A stretch of 64,000 nucleotides of DNA from Methanoculleus taiwanensis (GTDB lineage: Archaea; Halobacteriota; Methanomicrobia; Methanomicrobiales; Methanoculleaceae), in NCBI RefSeq assembly GCF_004102725.1, contig NZ_LHQS01000002.1, positions 301,984 to 365,983 of the forward strand, read 5' to 3'. The notes beneath the pieces were generated by a model that saw only the letters and a program-made list of their open reading frames with translations, was not told where the DNA came from and did not search any database. The translations under genes and the position numbers were made by a program. Shown here one piece after another: positions 15,763 through 24,492 of this stretch. Within the stretch, counting starts at the first letter, position 1. Every line of letters starts with the position of its first letter.

Positions 15763-17187
15763 ATGTACGCGGGGCGCAGGATAGGTGCGATTGTAAGGGT
15801 TCCTGAAGATGCTGGTGCACTCCGGCCGATCGTGGATTCTATTCCCTCTTTTGTCGATAGTATATTCATTGCAGGGCAGAACGCCTCTCCGGGAATCCTC
15901 CGTCTCGATCAAAAAATCTCCGGAGATACCCGGCTTGAGTATATCCCGGGTGGCCAGGATGACTCCCCGGCGGTTACAATGCGTGCGGCGTACCGGAGAG
16001 CGCTTGAAGCGGGAATGGAGGTGATTGCCGTGATGAACGGAGACCATGGGGTGAACCTGCCGCTCATCTTGTACATCTTCAATCCCGTTGCTCTGGGAGC
16101 AGCGGACTATGCCTGGATAGGAAGAGTGCAGGGTGCGGTATCCCCGTACGAGGCAGGGGATCCCTCGTCGGAGTACGTCCATTACATCCAGCACTGCAAG
16201 CTGGTCTGCGGCAACCTGCAGCAGCTGAGTTCATTCCAGGGGTATGTCGTTTTCTCACGGCCTGCACTTCAACGGCTGTATGAACACCTCTCTACCGTCG
16301 GCACCGCAAAGGTGCTTGCTGGGATCCCCTGCTACAACGAAGAGGTCTCGATCGGATCCGTGGTTCTGAAAGCCCACCGGTATGTCGACGAAGTGCTTGT
16401 CATCGATGACGGCTCGAAGGACGATACGGCACGGGTGGCGAAGAAGGCCGGCGCCACGGTGATCCGGCATGAAAAGAACCAGGGGAAAGCGGCCGGGGTG
16501 AAGACTGCTATCCGGTACGCCCGCGAGCACCCGTTCGATCTGCTCGTCCTGCTGGACGGCGACGGTCAGCATAAACCCGAGGAGATCCCGGCACTCGCGA
16601 AGCCGATCCTCTACGGCGAGGCCGACCTCGTGATAGGATCCCGGTTCCTCGATGGGAACAACGGCAGCGTCCCGATCTACCGCCGCTTCGGGCAGACGAT
16701 CCTCACCCTCCTCACCAACGCCGCCTCGGTTCAGAAGACGACCGATTCCCAGTCCGGGTTTCGTGCTCTCAACAGGACTGCGATGGAGAGCCTCACCGTG
16801 GAGTCGGATGGCTACAGTATCGAATCGGATATGATCTCGCACCTTGCCGAGAAGGGCATCAGGATCCTCGAAACACCCATCACCGCTATCTACGACGTGC
16901 CGCACAAGCATAAGAAGAATCCGTTCAGCCACGGGTATGACATCGTGGCTGCTATCTTCGGGGAGATCGGGTATAAGAGGCCGATGCTGCTCTTCGGTCT
17001 TACGGGTGCCATCCTTCTCTGTGCCAGCCTCTTCCTCGGATCATATGCCTTCACAATCTTCTCCGATTCGGGTGTCATGCCTTTTGGATTCACCGTCGCC
17101 TTTGGAATCCTCCTGATCCTCGGCATGCTTCTGATTGTTGCCGGGCTGATCTTAAACTCGCTTGTGGTTATTATGAGCAGAAAGTAA
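15763..17187 (+). CDS. Two-domain GT2 glycosyltransferase, DPM/Dpm1-like with degenerate N-terminal half
   Basis: A 474-residue protein. Residues 183-400 are a complete GT-A domain of the dolichyl-phosphate mannose/glucose synthase type: VLAGIPCYNEEVSIG, VIDDGSKDDT (near 214) and LDGDGQHKPEEI (near 265), with IGSRFLDG and SQSGFRALNR. This class moves a sugar from a nucleotide donor to dolichyl phosphate. Residues 1-180 also look GT2-like (IGAIVRVPEDAGALRPIV, VIAVMNGDHGVNLPLI, and an SFQGYVVFSRPALQ acceptor-site segment) but lack the DDGS motif, so this half is probably inactive. Two transmembrane helices follow (about 405-470). It starts the locus and probably supplies lipid-linked sugar. Confidence 0.85.
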   Translation: MYAGRRIGAIVRVPEDAGALRPIVDSIPSFVDSIFIAGQNASPGILRLDQKISGDTRLEYIPGGQDDSPAVTMRAAYRRALEAGMEVIAVMNGDHGVNLPLILYIFNPVALGAADYAWIGRVQGAVSPYEAGDPSSEYVHYIQHCKLVCGNLQQLSSFQGYVVFSRPALQRLYEHLSTVGTAKVLAGIPCYNEEVSIGSVVLKAHRYVDEVLVIDDGSKDDTARVAKKAGATVIRHEKNQGKAAGVKTAIRYAREHPFDLLVLLDGDGQHKPEEIPALAKPILYGEADLVIGSRFLDGNNGSVPIYRRFGQTILTLLTNAASVQKTTDSQSGFRALNRTAMESLTVESDGYSIESDMISHLAEKGIRILETPITAIYDVPHKHKKNPFSHGYDIVAAIFGEIGYKRPMLLFGLTGAILLCASLFLGSYAFTIFSDSGVMPFGFTVAFGILLILGMLLIVAGLILNSLVVIMSRK

Positions 17188-17465
17188 CTCTATGAGGGTG
17201 AACATGCGGTCATCCCCTGTCCCCTCATAACTGTGTGCGGAATCCACCCTGTCTGGGGCAGATCACTTGGGGATGCACGTGCTGAAGAGCGATCCCCCTC
17301 CCGCCCAGCCATAAATCCGGCGCCTGCCTCGTTGTGGGAAGTGAAAGCCTACTGGATGAGTGAGGGGGCGCAGGGGTTTTGCCCTGCCCTATATCGCGGT
17401 GCCCCGGAGACCGAGCACAACCTTATTATCCTCGCTTCGGGATCGGTAGTGCACGGGAGGCACCC

Positions 17466-18944
17466 ATGGCGAGTTTTCTCAGCAATCTCTTTAAACTGAC
17501 AACAGGCACCATGATCGCCCAGGTTATCTCCATCCTCCTCGTGCCGATAGTAACGCGGCTCTACTCCCCGGAATACTTCGGGGTCGCCCAGCTCTTCCTC
17601 TCCATCGCAGCGTTGATCGTGGTAATCTCCTCCCTCTCTTACCATTTCGCCATCATGGTCTCGGAGAAGGATGAAGACTCCATGAACATCTTTGCGCTCT
17701 CCGTAGTCTGTATACTGGGCGTCTCCACGGTCTCCGGCGCTGTTTTTACCGGATTTGCAGACCGGTTCGCCGAGATCCTCAATGCACCTCTGATCGCAGA
17801 TTACCTTATTTTGCTGCCGCTCTTCGTCATCGTCAACAGCCTCTTCCTGATCCTGAACGAGTGGTTCTCCCGGAAAGTGAGGTACGGCGTCCTTGCTGGG
17901 GGAATCGTTGTAAGTACAGTCTCGACACGGGCGTTTCAGATAGGAGGCGGACTGGTTCTGGCTTCCCCACTCGGGCTCATCCTCGGTTCGGTGGTGGGGT
18001 TCGGTCTTGCCGATCTCTTCATGCTCCGGAACTTGAAGCAGGATATGTCGCTCATCAGATCTGTTACCTTGCAGCGGATGAGAGATCTTGCCGTCCGGTA
18101 TAGAAACTTTTCATTCTATGGATCCGCCGGGAGCCTTGCAAACAGCCTGTCCTGGGAGCTCCCGGCCTTTATGCTGGCCTTTTTCTTCAATCCCGCGGTT
18201 GTCGGATACTACGCCCTTGCCGTAATCGCCGTACGGATGCCCATGACGATGGTCGGAACAGCCGTTTCACAGGTATTCTTCCAGAAAGCGAGCGAAGAGA
18301 AGAACCTTACCGGGGGTGTGCAGGGCGTCGTTCGGGAGATCCACACACGGCTCATCTCTGTCGGCATTTTTCCCTTCATAGTCTTTATGATCCTCTCTGA
18401 AGATCTCTTCACCTTCATATTCGGTGCAGACTGGCTTACCGCCGGCACCTATGCACGGATCCTTGCCCCGTGGTTCTTCGCTGTCTTCCTGATCTCGCCG
18501 ATATCGTCCCTGTTCGCCGTCCTCGAGAGGCAGCGGGCATACCTTGCTTTTGAGGTCATGACGCTCTGCACGTGGACACTCATCTTCCTGGCCGGAGGCA
18601 CCTACGGCAACCCCCTCGTCACCCTCACCCTCTTCTCCATTGGCGGGGTGCTCCTGTGGGGGTCGAAGAGTGTATACCTGATACGGGAGTCCGGGGCAGG
18701 ATTTCGCGGGAGTGCTATCAGCCTGATGCGGCACCTGCTGATAAGCATCGCTGTCTCCCTCCCCCTCCTGGTCGGGGTCTTTCTGGATCTCCCGTTCCTG
18801 CTGCTGATCGTGGTTGCAGGAGTAACCGCGGTCACCTACTATCTCATTATCTTCTTCACGGATACCCTGGTGCGCAGGGAGCTCATGGGGATGCTCGGGA
18901 GTTACGTCCCGGCGAAGCATATCGATTGGATACGGCGCCTCTAG
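17466..18944 (+). CDS. Wzx-type polysaccharide flippase
   Basis: A 492-residue membrane protein with about 12-14 hydrophobic helices, of the polysaccharide transport family (MOP superfamily). The N-terminal FLSNLFKLTTGTMIAQVISILLVPIVTRLYSPEYFG is the hallmark of these proteins, which flip lipid-linked oligosaccharides across the membrane. I chose the ATG at 17466, at that motif; the open frame extends further upstream without similarity. A TATA-like CTTATTATC lies at about 17423. It lies about 280 bp after the GT2 gene. Confidence 0.9.
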   Translation: MASFLSNLFKLTTGTMIAQVISILLVPIVTRLYSPEYFGVAQLFLSIAALIVVISSLSYHFAIMVSEKDEDSMNIFALSVVCILGVSTVSGAVFTGFADRFAEILNAPLIADYLILLPLFVIVNSLFLILNEWFSRKVRYGVLAGGIVVSTVSTRAFQIGGGLVLASPLGLILGSVVGFGLADLFMLRNLKQDMSLIRSVTLQRMRDLAVRYRNFSFYGSAGSLANSLSWELPAFMLAFFFNPAVVGYYALAVIAVRMPMTMVGTAVSQVFFQKASEEKNLTGGVQGVVREIHTRLISVGIFPFIVFMILSEDLFTFIFGADWLTAGTYARILAPWFFAVFLISPISSLFAVLERQRAYLAFEVMTLCTWTLIFLAGGTYGNPLVTLTLFSIGGVLLWGSKSVYLIRESGAGFRGSAISLMRHLLISIAVSLPLLVGVFLDLPFLLLIVVAGVTAVTYYLIIFFTDTLVRRELMGMLGSYVPAKHIDWIRRL

Positions 18945-19036
18945 ACTCGTTCAGGTGCGCAGCGGATTCGCGTTCCGGCGGGGGCGGCGATGCATCCTGG
19001 CTCCCCGCCGGGTTTCCTGGAATGTAAAAGTGGTGC

Positions 19037-20068
19037 CTAAGATGCCCTGTTTATATGGGAGGTGCCCGGATTCTTGCCTCCAGGAAGTGATTTTTTCATT
19101 CGATAGAGTAATGAAGTCGCTTTTGAGAACAGAACAACCCTTGGGTACATCGGCACATGTTCTGCTCCAAAATCTGCCTTGATGCGAAAGCGGGCATTGC
19201 TCGGATCCAGCTTCTGCTGGCCAAGGGAGATCTTTTCATAGCCATTGCTCCATGCCCAGTTCAGCCCTTCCCAGAAGAGGTAATAGGTCGGGTGGTACGT
19301 GTTGGGGAGAGACCTATTCAGGGAGAGGTACTGGAAGTATGCTGTCTTGCGGGCAGGGTGCGTGAATGTGAGCAATCCTCCTGCGTAAATATCCCCTTTC
19401 GCTAGTGCTGTCACACGCATCTCATTCGGTGAAAAGGTTTCCAGAAGTTTCTGGAAGAATATGAGCGGCAGAAGATCGCCGTTTATGCGCATTAGATTTT
19501 CGGCATAGTACTGATAAAATGTCCTGATATCCTCTTGCCGGCGAATTTCATGAATTGTAAAACCCTTCTCATCGAACCGCCGGATAAATTTTCGCTGCCC
19601 TTTTTTTGCGGGGAAATTTTCCCAGATGCTATCCGGTGGCTTCTGCTGTAAGTCCAGTATCATATTTCCTGTATTGCCAGAGGGATAATGGTCGTAGCCT
19701 ATATGATCTAACAGTGTCTGTTTCCTTACACTCAGCGAGAAGAAGGAGTACTTTGATCCAAACAGGGAGAATGCCTCGCCCAGATCTTGGGGATTGACAT
19801 TATCGTCCAGTAAGATGTTGTTATATTCTGAATGAGGGATAGTATCCAGGCCTTTTGAAAATAGTATTCTGCGCTCTCGTGAAGGAAAAATACCGACTGT
19901 TTTCTGATCCCGCTGCAGGATCCAGTACTTCAGATCAGCATTGAGCACACTTTCCAGTACGCTCTTCCATTTTAGGTTATGGAAAAATGTTCCCTCTGCG
20001 CATCGGTTGTTGAACTCCTCCCAATCCTCTGTATTCTCCGCCGATAGTTCTTGCAGATAATAACCCAT
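19037..20068 (-). CDS. FemAB/GNAT-like protein, type A copy 1
   Basis: A 343-residue protein of the FemAB-related GNAT fold, in which an acyl or aminoacyl group is transferred to a cell-surface or lipid-linked acceptor. Typical parts are the N-terminal WEEFNNRCAEGTFFHNLKW, a middle TFYQYYAENLMRINGDLLPL, and a C-terminal YLFWEGLNWAWSNGYEKISLGQQ. It is a clear paralog of the gene at 25521-26522 (for example LNWAWSNGYEKISLG against VNWAWENGYEKVSFG). It has no ribosome binding site; instead a TATA box sits so close (20086-20098) that a leaderless transcript is likely. Confidence 0.8.
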   Translation of the reverse strand: MGYYLQELSAENTEDWEEFNNRCAEGTFFHNLKWKSVLESVLNADLKYWILQRDQKTVGIFPSRERRILFSKGLDTIPHSEYNNILLDDNVNPQDLGEAFSLFGSKYSFFSLSVRKQTLLDHIGYDHYPSGNTGNMILDLQQKPPDSIWENFPAKKGQRKFIRRFDEKGFTIHEIRRQEDIRTFYQYYAENLMRINGDLLPLIFFQKLLETFSPNEMRVTALAKGDIYAGGLLTFTHPARKTAYFQYLSLNRSLPNTYHPTYYLFWEGLNWAWSNGYEKISLGQQKLDPSNARFRIKADFGAEHVPMYPRVVLFSKATSLLYRMKKSLPGGKNPGTSHINRAS

Positions 20069-20085
20069 GGGGGGGCGTTACTATC

Positions 20086-20098
20086 AAAATATAAAAAC
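20086..20098 (-). promoter_or_regulatory. TATA box giving a probable leaderless transcript
   Basis: On the minus strand TTTTTATATTTTG is centred about 24 bp before the ATG at 20068, so transcription should start at or next to the start codon. No ribosome binding site precedes that ATG, only a run of C. Confidence 0.5.
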
Positions 20099-20099
20099 A

Positions 20100-20580
20100 C
20101 TTGCTACTCGACACAGTGCGGGTCTTAATCGGTAGGGTCAGAGGTTAACCTGCCGCACCGGTTCCTGTCTGTCCGGTCTCGGGATGTGAAATGAGTCCTG
20201 CGGTACTATTCATGACCGGCTTTTACTCCGGGTGTTGCCCGCAGTAGCTTCCGTCAGGCGATTGTTGCCGGATTGGTTATAGCATGATCTGCTGTTTGAG
20301 GTCGGGGGAGCGAAACCGGAAAGCAGGTTTCCGGCAGCTACCATGACTATGAGAGATCCTTTATGCAGTGGCGACGTTATCCCGGGTGGCTGTTCCATGA
20401 GAGGCCGGGTTTTGCTGCCACAAAGCGAAGGGGTGACGGTCTCTGTGAAGCGTGCGGGGCTGAATCCTGCGTGTGTTACTGTAAACTACCTATACGCCGG
20501 CAGTAACTGACGGTCACAAAAGATATATCTGAATGTTCAGCTTCTAGGCAGGAGTGTCCGAAAACTGATCTATCGGGTAA
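20100..20580. other. Intergenic stretch with no gene seen
   Basis: Divergent gap between the type A FemAB-like gene and the small Cys-containing gene. It should hold both promoters. No protein, RNA or repeat is supported. Confidence 0.4.
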
Positions 20581-20596
20581 GTATGAAGGGGGTATT

Positions 20597-21163
20597 ATGG
20601 ACAATAATGTAAAGCCCTGTACCTTCATGGCACAGGAGGTATACGGATTCACTCGGCCGTCATATACATTTCTCATGCAGAGGGTATGGAATGATTCGAT
20701 CAAGGCTCCTCTAATACCTATCATGCAACAGGTTCCATACGCCGTTCCAGTGTGGCGGCGGATCCTGCCGGTGATTTCACCTTCGGGTAACACCTCCCGC
20801 ACCGCAAACAGCTCACCATTTTCCCAAAAGGGGGATATGCCTGTGAAAGAAGTACTTAATCTGCAACCCGGCGAACTCGTCCAGGTCCGGTCTTTGGAAG
20901 AGATACGCTCCACGCTTGATGAGAACGGGAAATATAAAGGCCTGCTCTTCATGCCTGAAATGGAAGATTTTTGTGGGAAAAAATGTCGTGTATTTAAAAA
21001 GGTTCGTTCAATTACCCTTGAATCGAATGGTGATGTGAGGGTACTTAAGAGTCCTACCGTCTTTCTGGAAGGCGTATACTGCGATGGGAAGAGGCATAGT
21101 GACTGCGATAGATCTTGCTTGCTCTTCTGGAGAGAGGCATGGCTGAAACGGACTGAACCCTGA
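20597..21163 (+). CDS. Small conserved Cys-motif protein of polysaccharide loci
   Basis: A 188-residue soluble protein. The C-terminal 110 residues follow a pattern I recognise from proteins encoded in capsule and exopolysaccharide loci of many bacteria: a start like LQPGELVQVRSLEEI, then GKYKGLLFMPEMEDFCGKK, VFLEGVYCDG, and the ending CDRSCLLFWREAWLKR. Conserved cysteines in MEDFCGKKC and YCDGKRHSDCDRSC suggest metal binding. The function is not established. The ATG at 20597 has AAGGGGG six bases before it. It sits divergently next to a FemAB-like gene, agreeing with the locus type. Confidence 0.75.
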   Translation: MDNNVKPCTFMAQEVYGFTRPSYTFLMQRVWNDSIKAPLIPIMQQVPYAVPVWRRILPVISPSGNTSRTANSSPFSQKGDMPVKEVLNLQPGELVQVRSLEEIRSTLDENGKYKGLLFMPEMEDFCGKKCRVFKKVRSITLESNGDVRVLKSPTVFLEGVYCDGKRHSDCDRSCLLFWREAWLKRTEP

Positions 21164-21169
21164 TTCGTT

Positions 21170-21610
21170 CTGGTGTTCCTGTACTTCAGACGCACCTCTT
21201 TCCTTCAGTTTGCGGTAATTGTGGGAGATATGTCTTTTCTTCTGCTGGCGGGGCATGGCGGTGAGCCCCCCCTCTCGGCAAAAATGAGGGTCTGCGCCGA
21301 TCTCATTCCAAACTGTTTTAAATTCATGGTGATTGCAGACCCGGCCGAAGAGTGTTTATCTCCGCTCTCTGTGTCTGTTTTAAATCTGTCTTCGGGCCGC
21401 TCCCTTTCACTCGCTATGCTACATGCCGGATGAATCCGGCCGAGGAATGAGTTTTCGGTCTGTTCAGAGCACGAAAGATCCTTTTGACCGCCTCGACCCG
21501 CTGAAGGAATGTGGAACTGGCTCAGGTTGCTGCTATCTGGGCGGCTTTGATAGGCATTCGCAGGAGCGCTCACGGATCTCTATCGGTGGTGCAGGATGTA
21601 TGTTAGACAA
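21170..21610. other. Intergenic stretch with no gene seen
   Basis: Gap between two convergently oriented genes. Open frames exist on both strands but none has family similarity or a fitting ribosome binding site. Confidence 0.4.
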
Positions 21611-21614
21611 ATGG

Positions 21615-22613
21615 CTATCGAGCCAATTTCATCTTTAAATCTCTTAATATCTTATATTTAAGTCCGTGATATTCGACGCCGTAGTAGGGAACAAGCTCTG
21701 GGTTGAAACTTGCGATGAAAGCACTCAGATGCGCTATGTTTCCTGCCATCAGATTGATTGACGCGTATTCGCGATCCTTGGCGTCATCGAAGATCTCGCT
21801 GAGAAGAAGCGAGATCGCCCCCGAATACATATGATCCTCCGAGGAGGCGGCAGACCAACGATGAACGGTTCTCGAGTCTCTCAGGACGACTTCCGCTGCA
21901 GCAATCTCCCCCGAAGATGTTCTGGCAACCCACATGTCGCCCAGCCCCCTATCCTGAATCATGTCCAGCATGTTCACGAGATGCTCTTTAGAGAAGGGAG
22001 GGTGGGAGTTGTGCTTTTCAAAGGTTTTTACGGTGAGATCCCAGTACATCTCGGTGTCGAAATGCCGTGCTGCACTAACACCCAGCTTTTGAGCCTTACG
22101 GATACTCCGTCGTGCATTTTTTGAGATACAGTCAAAGACATCCCCGCCGATTGGGAGCGTATAGGTATAGTAAACCTTTGAATCCCATCCATTCTGGGTG
22201 AACGCCCGAATGTCTTGTAGTCCGGGAGAATTTACCAGGTCCACATGGTCAAACCTCTTCCGCACAATATGCTCACGAATGGCCGCAATGACTTTATTGC
22301 TATGTAACTCTCTCTCTCTTCGTTTCGTACTCTCTATGTTGGCTATCACCATCCCCCCGTAGGGGGTTAACACCGGTGTGGAAGAAGCGATTTTAAGCAA
22401 ATTATATGGTTTTGGCAGGAACAGGGGGCAGCCACCGATTAATTCGCCGTCTTCGTAGCACCCAAGGATCACTACCGACTGATCCGGGAGAGGTGCATTA
22501 TGTTGTAACCAGTCGCTTGTGTGGAAAATCGTTCCCTGTTCTGAACCGGCGATCAGCGTATCCCATTGGTCGAACTCGTCTTGTTCAAGTACTCGTACAT
22601 ACGCTTCTCTCAT
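21615..22613 (-). CDS. FemAB/GNAT-like protein, type B copy 1
   Basis: A 332-residue member of a second FemAB-like type in this locus. The opening WDTLIAGSEQGTIFHTSDWL is the usual FemAB start, and the FTQNGWDSKVYYTYTLPIG, NARRSIRKAQKLGV and NLMAGNIAHLSAFIASFNPELVPYYGVEY segments are closely matched by the gene at 24493-25521. The inner KNARRSIRKA helix is the usual FemAB substrate-site feature. I start at the ATG at 22613, with GAGG nine bases before; a start five codons upstream is possible. It directly follows the decayed remnant of a type A gene. Confidence 0.8.
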   Translation of the reverse strand: MREAYVRVLEQDEFDQWDTLIAGSEQGTIFHTSDWLQHNAPLPDQSVVILGCYEDGELIGGCPLFLPKPYNLLKIASSTPVLTPYGGMVIANIESTKRRERELHSNKVIAAIREHIVRKRFDHVDLVNSPGLQDIRAFTQNGWDSKVYYTYTLPIGGDVFDCISKNARRSIRKAQKLGVSAARHFDTEMYWDLTVKTFEKHNSHPPFSKEHLVNMLDMIQDRGLGDMWVARTSSGEIAAAEVVLRDSRTVHRWSAASSEDHMYSGAISLLLSEIFDDAKDREYASINLMAGNIAHLSAFIASFNPELVPYYGVEYHGLKYKILRDLKMKLAR

Positions 22614-22649
22614 TTCAATACGCCTCACTTAGACAGGAGCACTGCTTGG

Positions 22650-22842
22650 CCTTGCTAAATGCGCGGAAGACGGGCATATGCCTATGACCTTCTGCCCTTC
22701 ACGGATAAGGTAGTACTTCAGATTCAGTCCAATGCACCTCCCTGGGCTTTTTCCGGTATATTCTATGGGGACGGACTTTTATTCCTGAATTGCCGGCTGA
22801 ACTCTTCCTATTGATATGCATTACTCTCCGAAGATGCCTCCA
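22650..22842 (-). pseudogene. Remnant of a type A FemAB-like gene
   Basis: Translating the minus strand from the ATG at 22842 gives SMEASSESNAYQ, a stop, then EEFSRQF, which aligns with SIEALSEYNADG, W, EEFNRQC at the start of the gene at 26522. The stop replaces the Trp codon. In another frame, LNLKYYLIREGQKVIGICP (around 22670-22730) aligns with LNLKYYLILDEQHIVGICP of the same gene. So there is a premature stop, at least one frameshift, and the remaining 250 residues are deleted before the intact type B gene begins. Confidence 0.85.
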
Positions 22843-23126
22843 TGGACAACATGCCGGAGCATAGGTACTGAACATGGGTATTAACTGTTTCGCAGATTTT
22901 TTTTGTACTGTAAAATAACATGGGGGAGGAGCTCCTTCCCGCCCTTCCTGAAAGAATCGCACTTGCACTTTTCCCTGCCGCTTGCTTGCGCACTCCACAA
23001 CCTTTTTTCGGGTGCTGGAACGCGAAGAGCGAGTTACCGATCTGATGCCCTGTGCCCGCTTTGGTAGGTGTCCCTCTTTTAAGGGAACCGTTCCTGCCAA
23101 TGAGGGTCTGCCTCTGGAGTCAACCG

Positions 23127-24170
23127 TTACATGCGCTCGGGAGCTTTCAATCCGCTCTTCCTCCACCACGCCTCGATCTCTCCACAGCTTGTCAACCAGG
23201 CGCCCCTGCCTTGGCAGAACTTCAGGATCTTGCGGTATAACCGGAGCGGTTCACCGGTCATGCCGTCGTTATGCCAGAGAATAGTGATCACGCCGTGGTG
23301 CTGCTCCACGATCTTGAGGAGGTGCTCTGTCTGCTCCCAGGCCTGCTCCATGGTCAACCTCATATGGGTGAGCAGTGTCCGCTCCATGATCGCGAGCGGT
23401 ATCTCCAGAATCTCCATCTCCCGATCGGTATTCAGGTTGAACGGCCGGAATGGGTGACACATCCCGTTCCGAAACCCGACACAGTCCGGGTATCCGAGCG
23501 TGGTATCGTACCGGAACCCCGCCCGTTCCAGCAGTTCCCAGGTCTCCGGTACCCGAAACTTGAGAAAATGGTTTCGATACCCGGTTACCGTCCGGTTCAA
23601 CACTTTTTCGAGATGTTGCTTCTCCCGCTTCAGCGTCGGGAGGTCGCGGTAGGCGTCGCACCCCCCATGCAGACCGACTTCCCATCCCCCATCCTGGAGG
23701 GTACACATCTCCTGATCCAGGTCTTCGATCGCGTATGCGTATTCCTTATCCCCTTCTTCGAGCGCCATGAAATAGAAACTGGAGCATGCACCATAGAGTT
23801 CCTCAAGTGCCATGATCTCATCAAAGTTCCACCAGGGACACTTTTTTGAACGGAGTTGAGGGGTAATTCGGGTGACTCGAGAGAGATCACCGGCCTTCAG
23901 GGCTTTTGCGATCTCAAAACTCTTGGAGAAGAAACGCTCGTATACTCGGTCAATATCATGTGTAAGGCAGACAGCAAATGGCTGCGTATCGGGGTATTCG
24001 CAGTAATAGCCCTTTTCTATCAGCATCTGCGATACCTGGGGCACGGATATGTCCCGGTGGCGGCTCCGGTAGTACGGGAATCGGTCGTACCGGTCATGGC
24101 TGCACTTTGCATACTCTTCCTTCTTGGTAAACAGATCCCAGATCTCACTATCCTGCCTGAACAGATCCAT
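23127..24170 (-). CDS. Polysaccharide deacetylase-family protein
   Basis: A 347-residue protein of the NodB/carbohydrate esterase 4 fold in a long form. Motif 1 is VCLTHDIDRVYERF (two Asp after the His), motif 2 is WEVGLHGGCDAY (the His metal ligand), and the third catalytic region is near YRNHFLKF. Such enzymes remove N-acetyl groups from surface polysaccharide sugars. No signal peptide is seen, so it may act on precursors in the cytoplasm or be a structural relative. Its position between two FemAB-like cassettes agrees with exopolysaccharide loci in bacteria, where the two families also occur together. Confidence 0.85.
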   Translation of the reverse strand: MDLFRQDSEIWDLFTKKEEYAKCSHDRYDRFPYYRSRHRDISVPQVSQMLIEKGYYCEYPDTQPFAVCLTHDIDRVYERFFSKSFEIAKALKAGDLSRVTRITPQLRSKKCPWWNFDEIMALEELYGACSSFYFMALEEGDKEYAYAIEDLDQEMCTLQDGGWEVGLHGGCDAYRDLPTLKREKQHLEKVLNRTVTGYRNHFLKFRVPETWELLERAGFRYDTTLGYPDCVGFRNGMCHPFRPFNLNTDREMEILEIPLAIMERTLLTHMRLTMEQAWEQTEHLLKIVEQHHGVITILWHNDGMTGEPLRLYRKILKFCQGRGAWLTSCGEIEAWWRKSGLKAPERM

Positions 24171-24174
24171 TCTC

Positions 24175-24490
24175 TGCAGTCGACCCCTTTTGCATACTTG
24201 GATGGAGAGAGTTTATGCTTTTCTCCCGTACTCCTCGAAAATGTGAGCGTTTTGTCATATGCTGTTTACAAAATGTAAAGGGCCAGTCCCGATCGTCTCT
24301 CTGTCGGTGAGGGCTACCCTTCTCGGGGCTGTGGTCTGGGCACCAGCTCCCGGCCTTCGATCCGGGAGGAAAATGAATTTCTTTGCCTGAAAACAATGGT
24401 GCACTCTGGCGAAACTCCTGCGGGATTCCGAACAATGTTGTACACCGGAATAGCGGCGGTTGCGCCTGTAAACGATGCATAAGTGTCTGC
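24175..24490. other. Intergenic stretch with no gene seen
   Basis: Gap upstream of the deacetylase gene. An element resembling a T arm (CCCGGCCTTCGATCCGGG, near 24350) was examined, but its loop has eight bases and no acceptor or anticodon stem fits. Confidence 0.4.
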
Positions 24491-24492
24491 AC

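Noticed and set aside
21205-21573. A 122-codon minus-strand frame next to the type B FemAB-like gene
   Set aside because: Low-complexity, no start signal and no similarity to the neighbouring families.
24340-24365. tRNA-like T arm (CCCGGCCTTCGATCCGGG)
   Set aside because: The loop has eight bases and no acceptor, D or anticodon stem can be placed around it.
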